NCBI GenBank assembly: GCA_013824685.1
Contig: PNOG01000012.1
Span: 1-64,000, forward strand
DNA: 64,000 bases
Origin: Coprothermobacter sp.
GTDB taxonomy: Bacteria; Caldisericota; Caldisericia; Cryosericales; Cryosericaceae
Direction: 5' to 3'
Of this stretch, positions 1 to 8,528 are shown piece by piece. Position numbers and translations under genes: made by a program. Within the stretch, counting starts at the first letter, position 1, and each line of letters opens with the position of its first letter. The notes under the pieces are model-generated. The model did not search any database. It was not told where the DNA came from and saw only the letters and a list, made by a program, of their open reading frames with translations.

Positions 1-1
1 T

Positions 2-85
2 CTTCCCGCCTGGGCCACCCGTGGCGAAGAGGTCGACGACCAGGACCTGGATAAGGCAGCACGAGAGTTTGCGGGGAAGTTCTAG
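2..85 (+). CDS. 3' end of an unidentified gene (truncated by window edge)
   Basis: The frame starting at base 2 is open for 27 codons from the window edge and closes with TAG. The peptide is charged (it contains RGEEVDDQDLDKAAREF) and looks like an ordinary soluble C-terminus. Too little is present to name a family. It reads in the same direction as the TIGR04255 gene that starts about 165 bases later. Confidence 0.4.
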   Translation, partial: LPAWATRGEEVDDQDLDKAAREFAGKF

Positions 86-251
86 AGCATGGCCCACGGT
101 CAGGGCGGCCATCTGAGGCCATCTCTCTTCTTCCGATCAAACGCAAAAGACACTCAGGTGGACTCGTACATACTGGTAACCGTCTCGACTGCGCCTTCTC
201 GGGTACAAGTGATATGAGATCATAGGCAGCTAATACGAAACAGGAGGAAAC

Positions 252-998
252 ATGAAATACAACAGGAACTACCTCGCAAGCGTTGTTGTCCGGGTCGATT
301 TTCTTGTGCCCGTGATCGATTTGAACAAACCACTGCCACCAAAGCTGCAGAATGCCATCATCCAGAATTTCCCTGTTCCTGAGCGACGAGAAGTCCAGAT
401 GCAAATAGGCCCAATGTTCGTGCCACCAAATAGCGGACCACGTAACGTGGTGGCGCTTGACTTCTACAATGGACCACGAACCAGACACTTGGGGATCGGC
501 CCCGACTTTCTCTTTATTGAGGAGATCAGGTACAGTGACTATGAGACCCTCCGCAGCAGTCTTCTGTCTGCGATGAACGAGCTGGTTACCTCGCCAAGTG
601 AACACCCCGCAACCAAACGGATAGGATTGCGCTATGTAAATGTGATACCAGCTCCCGGCAACGACCCTTTTGACTGGCATGGATATATTAGTTCGGAGCT
701 GTTGTCACCGATCTTGTATGCCGCCAAAAGTCAGGCAGGGCTCTGCCGTGGAATGACATACCTTGAGTTCAACGATAGCGATGCTCGTTTCATCGTGCAC
801 TATGGCATGCAGAATCAGGACTACCCGGCTCCGATTCGACGCAAGGAGTTCACGCTGGATCTCGATTCATTTGTGACCGGGGTCGTCGACTATCAACAGT
901 TGCCAGACACCCTTGATGTCCTCCATTCTCGCATCATTGACACCTTCGAGAGTTCCATCCTCAAAAACCTTCGGAGTGTAATGGCGAAAAATGCCTGA
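252..998 (+). CDS. TIGR04255 family protein
   Basis: This 248-residue soluble protein matches my memory of the sporadically distributed TIGR04255 family: an N-terminal strand with VVVRVDF, a central LGIGPDFLFIEEIRYSDYE stretch, and the typical RIGLRYVNVI segment near residue 122. The family has no established function; members occur patchily, often in accessory or defence-type neighbourhoods. A strong ribosome site (CAGGAGGAAAC) precedes the ATG and fixes the start. The stop overlaps the next ORF by 8 bases, so the two are probably translated together. No catalytic motif is visible. The assignment rests on overall pattern, not on a search. Confidence 0.65.
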   Translation: MKYNRNYLASVVVRVDFLVPVIDLNKPLPPKLQNAIIQNFPVPERREVQMQIGPMFVPPNSGPRNVVALDFYNGPRTRHLGIGPDFLFIEEIRYSDYETLRSSLLSAMNELVTSPSEHPATKRIGLRYVNVIPAPGNDPFDWHGYISSELLSPILYAAKSQAGLCRGMTYLEFNDSDARFIVHYGMQNQDYPAPIRRKEFTLDLDSFVTGVVDYQQLPDTLDVLHSRIIDTFESSILKNLRSVMAKNA

Positions 999-1290
999 TA
1001 CCTCGCAACCCTTCAGGGGCTCAAAACGTAGCCGCGTGTTCGCTTCGGCCAATATGCCTCGCGGCACGATCAACCGTGATGCAGCAACGTCAAATCAGAC
1101 TTCGAGCGAACCGGCTGCCGTGGTCCCAGACGCGACAACTACTGTCCCTTCTACGGGCGTGGCTCAAACCACTAGTCACACGTTTGCTGGAACCGAGAAT
1201 GTTCTTGGCGGCCTGAACAAGGTGCACAGAGTCATTGTTGAGCGCAGGATAGATGCTGCCAGTAGTCTGGCGCGTGAACAAGAAGGCTAA
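991..1290 (+). CDS. Small uncharacterised protein, partner of the TIGR04255 gene
   Basis: The ORF encodes 99 residues and begins with ATG inside the end of the TIGR04255 gene, a geometry typical of translational coupling. The middle (about residues 30-65) is rich in Thr, Ser, Ala and Val and is probably disordered. The C-terminal 30 residues (LGGLNKVHRVIVERRIDAA) look folded and charged. There is no membrane segment, signal peptide or recognisable domain. Its stop lies only 4 bases before the GTG preferred for the next gene. I do not recognise it; it may be an adaptor of a three-gene module. Confidence 0.45.
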   Translation: MPDTSQPFRGSKRSRVFASANMPRGTINRDAATSNQTSSEPAAVVPDATTTVPSTGVAQTTSHTFAGTENVLGGLNKVHRVIVERRIDAASSLAREQEG

Positions 1291-1294
1291 CGAC

Positions 1295-1927
1295 GTGCCA
1301 ATCCAACATGTCCAGCTCGACCCTCGCGGAGAGAGTGATGGACTGCATCTCGGTGACATCTATCGAGATGTCGAGCTCCTGGAGTGGACCAAGGAGAGTG
1401 AAGATCATCGCACCATACGCTCATCCACTCTGGTGTTTCCCTTGGCCATGGTAATGGGACAAGAGTGCGATCTCTTGACTGACAGTGCTCTGAGGGCCAA
1501 CACACGCCCCACAGGGAGAGAACGACCGCCGAAAGCCAACGGTTTCATGTGGACCACGCTCGTGCTGCCATTGTACAATGCGAGCCAGTTCTTCGACCGG
1601 CGGGACAGTTGCCTTTCTGGCATCTTTGAGGATGTCTATCTCGGAACGTCTGCGGAGCCAACAAGTGCCTCGCTGGAGATGAACCACCCTTCGAGCGACA
1701 GTCTGGTCAAGGCAAATCAGGATGCGCGCTATCATTTCATATGCTTTCCGTCACCAGGCGAACTACCTGACTGTGTCATCGACTTCAGGCACTACTTCGC
1801 CTTACGGACGTCGTATCTCATGGACCACCGGGCGGAGCAATGTCTGGCAACCCTGAGTACGCCGTACCGAGAGCAAGTTCTGCAGCGCTTCAGCTTCTAC
1901 ATCTCCAGAATCGGCTTGCCCGACTGA
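1295..1927 (+). CDS. Uncharacterised protein of a TIGR04255-linked cassette
   Basis: This soluble protein has 210 residues from the GTG at 1295. That start is preceded by AGAAGG and avoids overlap with the previous stop; an ATG at 1253 in the same frame would overlap it by 38 bases. Near the start it has LGDIYRDVELLEW and then FPLAMVMGQECDLLTD. This arrangement (a 'GDI-RDV' strand followed by a hydrophobic strand ending in Q-x-CDL) I recall from uncharacterised proteins of accessory cassettes. No enzymatic motif is certain, though the conserved Gln-Glu-Cys-Asp could be functional. It is third in a tightly packed run with the TIGR04255 gene. Confidence 0.55.
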   Translation: MPIQHVQLDPRGESDGLHLGDIYRDVELLEWTKESEDHRTIRSSTLVFPLAMVMGQECDLLTDSALRANTRPTGRERPPKANGFMWTTLVLPLYNASQFFDRRDSCLSGIFEDVYLGTSAEPTSASLEMNHPSSDSLVKANQDARYHFICFPSPGELPDCVIDFRHYFALRTSYLMDHRAEQCLATLSTPYREQVLQRFSFYISRIGLPD

Positions 1928-2061
1928 GTTCAGCTCTCACTAACCGATTCGCCGCCCAGAGCGACGCTAGGTATTCATGGACTCTTCGTGGAAGACTACT
2001 CAGGAGTGGGAGGAGGATGGAGAAGGTCGAGGCGATCTATACGAATTGCGCCTTTCGTCGG

Positions 2062-2556
2062 CTAGAACTTCCATCCTTCACGTACACATAGACCATGGAT
2101 GTCCAGGCAGTCTCGCTCCAGAGCTCTGCATACCTTGGGTATCTTCTCCGGACATCTGCCGTCTTCCAGTGTAATGACAGTGAGGTTCCACTCTATCGCG
2201 GTCGCTATGACAAAGACATCGCCAGAAGACTTGTTCTTCTTGAAGTCGACGATTCCGGGGAACTTCTCCAATATTGCTGTGGCCTTGAGTTGCACGGCCT
2301 CGTCAATCGGAAGGCACACACATCCCACACTCCTAAACCAGCTGCTAATCACGTCATCCTTCTCGTTGATTTCCTCGGATACTTCTGAACACGATACAAT
2401 CACTCTGCTTCGTATCAACTGATCTATGTTCTGCCATAGTGTCACATTCACGTCACGAGGGTACTTCTCGCGCTCATCTCTCTGAGAGATAGCAGCAGAA
2501 GTATCGAGAAGGTACTTATACGGGGGTGGATCGTCGAACAGTAACTCGCTCACCAC
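2062..2556 (-). CDS. DUF4411 PIN-like protein (putative toxin/nuclease)
   Basis: This 164-residue protein has the DUF4411 pattern: an N-terminal KYLLDTSAAIS strand with the first acidic residue, W-rich helices (LWQNIDQLI, VISSWFRSVG), a central SSGDVFVIATAIEWNLTVITLED core and a final KIPKVCRALERDCLDI. DUF4411 belongs to the PIN-like fold and is regularly encoded next to an XRE/ImmA-type gene, as here. The start is GTG, lying in a GTGGTGA junction that overlaps the stop of the upstream gene. By family analogy it could be an RNase toxin or effector, with its partner as antitoxin or sensor. The activity is inferred. Confidence 0.7.
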   Translation of the reverse strand: MVSELLFDDPPPYKYLLDTSAAISQRDEREKYPRDVNVTLWQNIDQLIRSRVIVSCSEVSEEINEKDDVISSWFRSVGCVCLPIDEAVQLKATAILEKFPGIVDFKKNKSSGDVFVIATAIEWNLTVITLEDGRCPEKIPKVCRALERDCLDIHGLCVREGWKF

Positions 2557-3797
2557 CTGCTCGCCTCTGCAAACAACGACGGAATGTGCTTGAGCTTGAT
2601 TCCCAGGAAGTCGCTTACGTCCCGTTGACTGTAGATTTCGCGATCAACACCGTGTTGAAGGGCTCTGCAGACGCTTGCGCCACTCCTGTCAAAAGCTGCC
2701 CTCGCCACATTCGGGCGGTATTTCGTGAGACTGGAACTCCTAGATTCGCGCTGTTCTGCTTCGTACTCGGCTTGGATGTTCCTGATCAGTGTCTCGTAGT
2801 CGTTCCTCTGGATTTGGCCCAAGTCCAGCAGTCTCCGGGCGATTACTTCCCGACTGACCGAGTATCTAGCAGCAAGAGCCCTTATGGCTTCTCCGTCGAT
2901 TTCCGAGTTGCGCACTTCTTTCTCTTGCCTCAGAAGATCAGCAGGAACAAGTACCTCCCCTGCGACGGCATTGCAGAACACTTCTTCTGGATCCCGTGTG
3001 AGGAGCGGCCCGATTTCGTTACACGAAGCAGACTGACGTTTCACAATATGCACCAGTTCATGAAGAATCGAAAATGTCTTTGCAGGAGGTCTGTCATTGG
3101 TGTTGACCCCAATGATTGGCAGCTCATCAAAGTAGAGTGCCATTCCTCTTGCTGCATTAGTGGGGACTCCATCAAAAGCCGCAACCATGACGCCCCTATT
3201 CTCAACCCTACTGCGAACGAGAAGAAAGAACTTCCTCGTAGAGGGGGCCATCTTCTGCATTTCGTACGAGATTCCCAAGTATTCGCGAAGCTGCAATGCT
3301 AGTTTGTGCACGCTGGACAAGTCCCCCAAGAAGACAAACTGGGTAACAGGGTCTTTCAGCTCCGATCTGGTATCCAGCACAATGTCTCTTAGCCGAAGCA
3401 GATCATGCACAGCTAAGTTCAGCGCACTATCATCAACGACAGTGACAGCGCCCTGGTCTCTTAGCCGAAGCAGATCATGCACAGCTAAGTTCAGCGCACT
3501 ATCATCAACGACAGTGACAGCGCCCTGGATTGTTCTCTTGTTGATGATCTTGGGCAACTTGTCTGTAGGGACCAAGGTCGGACTCATATACAAGCCGGCA
3601 AAAGGCACTCTCAGGCATTTGGCAATCGCCTTCGCTTGTCTGATCGTAGGCAAAGAGGGATCCTGAGGATCCTTCCATCTATCTATCCTTGCCGCCTCGA
3701 ACTTGGTTACACGACTGACGTACTCACTACTGACTTTCATGTTGTCGCATACAAGCTTCAGTGTGGTTTTGTTTATTAGGGCACGTTGTATACCCAT
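2550..3797 (-). CDS. XRE-type regulator with ImmA/IrrE metallopeptidase domain
   Basis: The protein has 415 residues from the ATG at 3797; a GTG at 3806 is also in frame but sits too close to the GGGGTGAG ribosome site. Residues 1-70 form a helix-turn-helix of the COG2856 type. The ImmA/IrrE zinc-peptidase motif HELVH lies at 246-250, followed by an EEVFCNAVAGEVLVP helix. Residues 92-139 are two identical 24-residue units produced by an exact DNA tandem duplication (see repeat). Such proteins sense stress by proteolysis and regulate a downstream gene. Its stop overlaps the DUF4411 start, so the two form a toxin-antitoxin-like pair. Confidence 0.8.
   Translation of the reverse strand: MGIQRALINKTTLKLVCDNMKVSSEYVSRVTKFEAARIDRWKDPQDPSLPTIRQAKAIAKCLRVPFAGLYMSPTLVPTDKLPKIINKRTIQGAVTVVDDSALNLAVHDLLRLRDQGAVTVVDDSALNLAVHDLLRLRDIVLDTRSELKDPVTQFVFLGDLSSVHKLALQLREYLGISYEMQKMAPSTRKFFLLVRSRVENRGVMVAAFDGVPTNAARGMALYFDELPIIGVNTNDRPPAKTFSILHELVHIVKRQSASCNEIGPLLTRDPEEVFCNAVAGEVLVPADLLRQEKEVRNSEIDGEAIRALAARYSVSREVIARRLLDLGQIQRNDYETLIRNIQAEYEAEQRESRSSSLTKYRPNVARAAFDRSGASVCRALQHGVDREIYSQRDVSDFLGIKLKHIPSLFAEASRW
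3384..3528. repeat. Exact 72-bp tandem duplication inside the ImmA/IrrE gene
   Basis: Two head-to-tail copies with a 72-base period (3384-3455 and 3456-3527, with base 3528 still matching) show no mismatch. The unit is 24 codons, so the reading frame survives and the protein gains one extra copy of the segment beginning GAVTVVDDSALN. Perfect identity implies a very recent slippage or a duplication still able to revert. An assembly artefact would need read data to exclude. Confidence 0.95.
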
Positions 3798-4186
3798 CCG
3801 ACTCACCTCACCCCGTCAAGTTTTGCCCCAATCCAATCCCTATCCTACGATCGTGTCTCAGAAGAGCATACCAGTCCAAGTTAGCATACCTTGAAACAGT
3901 CGAACAGCCAAGCCAGCTGGTAGGTAACACTGTCATGATACCCTACCTGAACCGACAGGCACACGGATGAGAAGGATGCCTCAGTCGTTGCATCAGGCGA
4001 AACCCTCGTGTTCCGGCACAACATGTCACATACATGGCTAGTCTGTTGCCTTGGATACGCAGAGAGGACCTTGAATACCATGCAGCAGACAGCTCGGTGC
4101 AGTTGGCCGCAAGGCTAGTGTCTCCTCAAGAGCAGCCATGCGTCGGCGGGTCCCCCGGACAGATCCATTTTGGGGATCATCTCGGT
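3798..4186. other. Intergenic gap between the ImmA/IrrE and RM genes
   Basis: Both flanking genes read leftward. The gap holds only short unconvincing ORFs, no tRNA-like fold and no clear hairpin with a T-run. The promoter of the ImmA/IrrE gene should lie at its left end, but I could not pick a convincing pair of boxes. Confidence 0.4.
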
Positions 4187-7100
4187 TCAATCCACGTTCC
4201 CAAGAAACAAGGCGCAGCCATCGATCTCTCTCTGAATCACAGACGTCTCTGCAAGAGCGGTGACGACACGGGAGTAGTGGATGGTGTCGGCGCTGGTGAG
4301 GAAGCGATCTTTGCGGTCTTTGAGCCACTTGGAAAGGACTTGATAGCCACCGATCTGATAATTCCAGAGGTCGGGAGTGACACCGTCGAAGTACTGAGTT
4401 GGGTTGATGCTGACGTGGCCACGGTCAGCGTCGTATTCGACCTTGACCACAGCACCGTCACCCTTGCCGCAGAAGCGGCTGATAGGGTTGTCGAGGTCAG
4501 GCGAACGCATGAGATGCAAGTCGATGAGTTGCTGACCAAGGTCAGCCAACTTGAGGAAGGTGTCGCGGTCCTTGGTGAAGGGAATGCGTGGGAAATCGGA
4601 CTTGAGGAATTCGGCGTAGCGCTCCCGATAAGCCGGCGAACATAGAATCGCATAGACATAGGCGAAGAACTGCTCAGGAAGGACACTGACATCCGTGAAA
4701 TCGGTGATGATCTTCCAAGCCTCAGGACTGAGGTTGCTTCTTCTCGTTGCTTTCTCACTGCCAGCCGCATCAATGAGCAGAGAACCAGAGGCTGTCGCTC
4801 CGCCACTGTCGTATGTGTACAGGGGTAAGTTGACGTTGCCTCCACGGTAGAACAGGTTGAAGTCTTCAATGCTGTCGCTACACCAGCAGACGTTCCACGG
4901 TGTGGCATTGCCAACCACCTGTCCAGCACGACCAATGCACAAAGCAACGTTTGGCTTCAGCATGTGCTGCATGATGTCGCGACGGGGATAGTCCATAGCA
5001 ACCTCGTCAAAGCAGCACCAACGGACATCGAATGGCCGATACGCACATGGTTGGATAAAGGAGCCCCATTGATCACCAACGTTGCGTAGTCTCTGGCGCG
5101 CTGCGGGTAGTTGCCAATCGCGATTATCGGCGAGGTCGTACCTCTCCCTCAATTCCTCATCAGACAAGCCTACATTTGCCATGTCTGTCAGCCGTCTGAC
5201 GATCTGCGCCCGATCAAGCGCGACCGCAAAGTGGTCTCGATGTGTCTTAATGCCCGTAGACTTCTCCAAGAAAAGGTCTAGTACTCTCGGCCACTGTTCA
5301 TATTGGCCAGCAAGTGTCACGTCCTGTGGGCTCAGGAAATATGTGTCGCTGCGTGGACTGAGCTCCTGCCATTCAGTCTGAGCCATCTGTCCGTTGCCAA
5401 GTGTCGTGTACTTGGCGTCACGGCTTCCCCACAGATCGCCATACCAGATACCCTTTGAGACACCGTTGCGCTTGACTGCGAGAACGATCGCAACGCCCTG
5501 CCGAATATCGAACACATTCTCGTCCTTGCTGCCGTCGGGAGACTTTTCCCTCTTCAGCGAACTGCCGTGCAGATTGAGAACGTGCAGCTGATCAAAAGAT
5601 GCCATCAGTGACTGACGCATACCGCGGAAGGTCGGGTTGTCCAGGTAGCTGTGGTTGGTGATGAAACCGAGGACACCTTCGCCTGCCTGATCAATCTTCC
5701 ACTGTGCAAAGCGGATGAACTTGACATAGTCATCCTGTAGCATCTTGGAGTTTCTTTCTCCCAGGGACTTGCCGTCTACCTGCTTGTAGTCGTCGATGAG
5801 AGCTGAAATCCAGGCGCCCTTGTTGCTGCTGGTGCCCGAATACGGCGGATTGCCCATGATCACCAGGACAGGCTGGGTCGTCTTGACGGCCTCGGCCATG
5901 TGGGATTCGTCCGCCAAGGGCGACAGGCCAGGGATGGGGTTCTGCTCGGCCGTGCTGACGTCCAGCGTATTGGTGAGGTACAGCTTGAAGCGGTCGTCGG
6001 TGCTCATGGTGTAGCCCAGCTCAGTGAGCAGGGCTCCCATGCGCAGGTGACCGATGGCATAGGGGGCCATCATCAGCTCAAAGGCGTAGAAGTCACGCAG
6101 CACATGCCCTTTGATCCAGCTGTCCAGACTGCCGTCACCGTACTTGGCCTTGTAGGTTGCGGCAGCCAGGCGCACGGCAGTGGCGGGGAAGGTCATGGTG
6201 CCAGCCGCAGGATCGAGGACGGTGACGCTGGGGTCGGCCAGGCCGTCGGGTTTGCCAAAGGAGTCTCGCAGGAGCTGGTCTACGCTGCGGACGATGTAGC
6301 TGACAACGGGCTGAGGCGTATAGTAGACGCCATGCTGTTTCTTCTTGGCCGGATCATATTCGCCAAGGAAGGTTTCATAGAAGTCGGCCACCGGGTCGCG
6401 GCCGTCCTTGTCGTAGCCCTTAAACACCGTATCCGTATCGGCCACCGCCAGGACATCCGCGATGTCATCGATGATGACGCGCAGACGTTCGGGAGTATCG
6501 CCGATGGAGATGTACTTGAACAGCTTGCGCAGGATGCCGATGGTCGCCGGGATGCCATCAATCGCAGTCTCGCGGGTAAAGGTGCCGGTCACGCGCATGC
6601 GCGCCGCAAACAGGCCATACGTGATGGTCTGCGCGTAGAGGTCGGCAAAGGTATCGCTGGTCAGGTCGGACATCAGCACCTGCTTGAATTCTGCCAGCAG
6701 GTTGACGAGTTCGCTGTTGCGCTCGTGGTCCTCATCGTCTACCAGTTGCGCCAGCACCTGCTGCTGCAGGTAGCGCGTGCGGTCAGCCAGCGCAAGCGCC
6801 AGTGTCTGGGCTGTATAGGCGCGGGGCAACTGGAAGTCGAAGAAGCGTTCAACTAAGTCGCGGAACTGGTCCTCGTGCTGAAGCGGCACGCGCATGCCCG
6901 CCTGCAGCGCCTGCAGGGACCCGATCGTCACGGGCTCGCCCATCGACTGTCCGTAGCGGTAGAGCCGAAACTCCAGGAAGTTGGTGAGGATGACGTTGGG
7001 GAAGGCGGTGCGGTAGCGCTTGAGCTGCTCGCTGACTTCGACGTGGTCCAGGTTGGTGACGCCCGGCTCCTTGGCCTCGATGTAGCCCGTGACATGTTGC

Positions 7101-7309
7101 TGACCGCTCCAGACACGCATGTCCGGGTTGCCAGCCTCGGTCTGACGAGGGAGGACGGTCAGCGTCGCGTGCGCGCTGCTGAGCTGCGACCCCAGCTCTT
7201 CCCAGAGCTGCTTGAGCACGTCATAGTACGACTCCTCGCGCGCGTCGCCGCGGCGATACTGCTGCGCGACCGCCCCCAGATACCTTTCCACCAATGCCCT
7301 GAACGTCAT
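4187..7309 (-). CDS. Single-chain restriction-modification enzyme (nuclease, N6-adenine methylase, type ISP-like specificity domain)
   Basis: The start chosen is the ATG at 7309, preceded by GGGAGGAGTC, giving 1,040 residues; an open frame continues 80 codons upstream without protein character. A PD-(D/E)xK-like nuclease site is visible at D63 and E78-A-K80 (NPDMRVW, then GYIEAKEPG). The adenine-methylase core follows: GVYYTP at about 327, motif I DPAAGTMTF at about 366 and catalytic NPPY at 487-490. The C-terminal half resembles the specificity region of type ISP enzymes such as LlaBIII. I see no helicase block between nuclease and methylase, so it looks closer to type IIG. It should cleave foreign and methylate self DNA as one polypeptide. 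Confidence 0.85.
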   Translation of the reverse strand: MTFRALVERYLGAVAQQYRRGDAREESYYDVLKQLWEELGSQLSSAHATLTVLPRQTEAGNPDMRVWSGQQHVTGYIEAKEPGVTNLDHVEVSEQLKRYRTAFPNVILTNFLEFRLYRYGQSMGEPVTIGSLQALQAGMRVPLQHEDQFRDLVERFFDFQLPRAYTAQTLALALADRTRYLQQQVLAQLVDDEDHERNSELVNLLAEFKQVLMSDLTSDTFADLYAQTITYGLFAARMRVTGTFTRETAIDGIPATIGILRKLFKYISIGDTPERLRVIIDDIADVLAVADTDTVFKGYDKDGRDPVADFYETFLGEYDPAKKKQHGVYYTPQPVVSYIVRSVDQLLRDSFGKPDGLADPSVTVLDPAAGTMTFPATAVRLAAATYKAKYGDGSLDSWIKGHVLRDFYAFELMMAPYAIGHLRMGALLTELGYTMSTDDRFKLYLTNTLDVSTAEQNPIPGLSPLADESHMAEAVKTTQPVLVIMGNPPYSGTSSNKGAWISALIDDYKQVDGKSLGERNSKMLQDDYVKFIRFAQWKIDQAGEGVLGFITNHSYLDNPTFRGMRQSLMASFDQLHVLNLHGSSLKREKSPDGSKDENVFDIRQGVAIVLAVKRNGVSKGIWYGDLWGSRDAKYTTLGNGQMAQTEWQELSPRSDTYFLSPQDVTLAGQYEQWPRVLDLFLEKSTGIKTHRDHFAVALDRAQIVRRLTDMANVGLSDEELRERYDLADNRDWQLPAARQRLRNVGDQWGSFIQPCAYRPFDVRWCCFDEVAMDYPRRDIMQHMLKPNVALCIGRAGQVVGNATPWNVCWCSDSIEDFNLFYRGGNVNLPLYTYDSGGATASGSLLIDAAGSEKATRRSNLSPEAWKIITDFTDVSVLPEQFFAYVYAILCSPAYRERYAEFLKSDFPRIPFTKDRDTFLKLADLGQQLIDLHLMRSPDLDNPISRFCGKGDGAVVKVEYDADRGHVSINPTQYFDGVTPDLWNYQIGGYQVLSKWLKDRKDRFLTSADTIHYSRVVTALAETSVIQREIDGCALFLGNVD

Positions 7310-7563
7310 GACTCCTCCCTGAACCTTGCTGGCGTTTCCATGTAAAGCATTGTAGCGCAAAACGCGACGATCTGGATGCTTGGCTGAAGCACATGCATGA
7401 ACTCCCGCCTGCGCGGCAGAGCGCCACTCCCATTGCACCAACATGCTCGTGGGAAGCACCCCTCGCATGGGAAGAGAGTGCTCGGGGGCATGACGAATCA
7501 GCAGGCTGTCCTCACCCGAGTGAGATGAGACAACGCGCTTGTGGTACAAGTCGCCGTTCCGGC

Positions 7564-7569
7564 TATACT
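7564..7569 (+). promoter_or_regulatory. -10 box (TATACT) 6 nt before the DUF2007 start
   Basis: TATACT ends six bases before the ATG, so transcription would begin at or next to the start codon. Allowing the 16-base spacer seen elsewhere, TGGTAC (7542-7547) would be the -35. No ribosome site fits in the gap. Confidence 0.55.
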
Positions 7570-7575
7570 GACGCC

Positions 7576-7836
7576 ATGGATACCAGACTGATTGCCATCA
7601 CGACAGCTTCGGATGAAATGGAAGCAAACATGATTGTCGGCCTGTTTGCTGCTGCCGGGATTCCCGCCATGGCCAAGCGCTCGGTCAAGGACGGGTACGG
7701 CACTGTCTACCAAGGCCCCTTTGGGTCCTTTGACATCCTGGTGGACGAAGAGAATGCGACAGCTGCGCAGACAGTGCTGGACGCCGAGGACGTGCCCGCC
7801 GAATTGGACGAGAAGCCGGACATCCCTGCTGACTGA
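7576..7836 (+). CDS. DUF2007-type putative signal-transducing protein
   Basis: This small soluble protein of 86 residues has the layout of the DUF2007 (PF09413) family: a first strand LIAITTAS, helix DEMEANMIVGLFAAAGIPAMAK, then GSFDILVDEENATAAQTVLDAED. The family has a ferredoxin-like alpha/beta fold related to PII-type signalling folds and no assigned ligand. The start lies just after a TATACT box, suggesting a leaderless message. The frame is open upstream to 7393 but that part lacks protein character. It is monocistronic, between the RM gene and speD. Confidence 0.75.
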   Translation: MDTRLIAITTASDEMEANMIVGLFAAAGIPAMAKRSVKDGYGTVYQGPFGSFDILVDEENATAAQTVLDAEDVPAELDEKPDIPAD

Positions 7837-8102
7837 GCGTTTCTCGCCCCATCGATCCTACGTCCCTTCGGACATCAGGAGCTTCTAGCGGCCTCCTGTT
7901 GAGCTACTGCCTGTCGGTAGAGAACGCACCGCGGTTCAATCGGTGCGACTACACCATTCACGTCAACGAGTGCCTTGTCACGGACATCCAAGCGTGAGGC
8001 TCATCGTCATTGCAATCCTGTCGATTGCTGGTATGATGCTACACGTTAAAGTAACATCCTCATCCTTACTTTACTAATCTTTGAAAGGGGGTGGTGGTCG
8101 AA
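7837..8102 (+). other. Intergenic region upstream of speD with a possible gene remnant
   Basis: Bases 7900-7998 encode an open peptide, LSYCLSVENAPRFNRCDYTI and onward, that ends in TGA. It has plausible protein composition but no start or ribosome site, so it may be a decayed gene end. The speD promoter follows at 8010-8037. Nothing else is recognisable. Confidence 0.35.
8010..8037 (+). promoter_or_regulatory. Promoter of speD-speE
   Basis: TTGCAA (8010-8015), 16 bases, then TATGAT (8032-8037). This gives a leader of about 58 bases with an AAAGGGGG ribosome site before speD. Confidence 0.6.
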
Positions 8103-8528
8103 ATGCGCACCGAAGGTAGACACATGGTAGTCGAGGTCTCCGGGTGTAATCCGGATGTTCTGAATGATCTGGACAGAGTTAAGGAGATCTTGCGCGAGTC
8201 TGCTCTGCAAGCAAATGCAGAGATCCTGGAATTGGCGTTTCACCATTTTACTCCTCAGGGGGTTAGTGGGGTAGTAGTGATCTCCGAGTCGCATCTGTCC
8301 ATTCACACATGGCCTGAGTACGGATACGCTGCCCTAGACGTTTATACCTGTGGAGAAAAGACCGATCCATGGCGGGCCATGGAGTATGCAGCTGAGAAGT
8401 TTGAGGCAACGACAATCGTCAAGACGGAGATTGCTCGTGGACAGGAGATCGAGGGTCGCCCAGGCGTTTATGGGCACTCGGTCGTCGAGACGGAGGTTGT
8501 CAGAGATGGCATGGCAGTGGTATCATGA
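8103..8528 (+). CDS. speD: S-adenosylmethionine decarboxylase proenzyme (prokaryotic class 1B)
   Basis: The enzyme decarboxylates SAM to the aminopropyl donor for spermidine synthesis. From the ATG at 8103 the protein has 141 residues and aligns without gaps to the Thermotoga-type enzyme, including the start (MRTEGRH). The self-cleavage site is VISESHLSIHTWPEYGYAA, with cleavage between E62 and S63; S63 becomes the pyruvoyl group. A GTG at 8091 is in frame but abuts the AAAGGGGG ribosome site, so the ATG is preferred. The 3' end overlaps speE by 23 bases, making a two-gene spermidine operon. The assignment is secure. Confidence 0.95.
   Translation: MRTEGRHMVVEVSGCNPDVLNDLDRVKEILRESALQANAEILELAFHHFTPQGVSGVVVISESHLSIHTWPEYGYAALDVYTCGEKTDPWRAMEYAAEKFEATTIVKTEIARGQEIEGRPGVYGHSVVETEVVRDGMAVVS

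Noticed and set aside
5900-6856. 318-codon frame opposite the RM gene
   Set aside because: Shadow of the methylase coding strand; the real product on the minus strand has all catalytic motifs.
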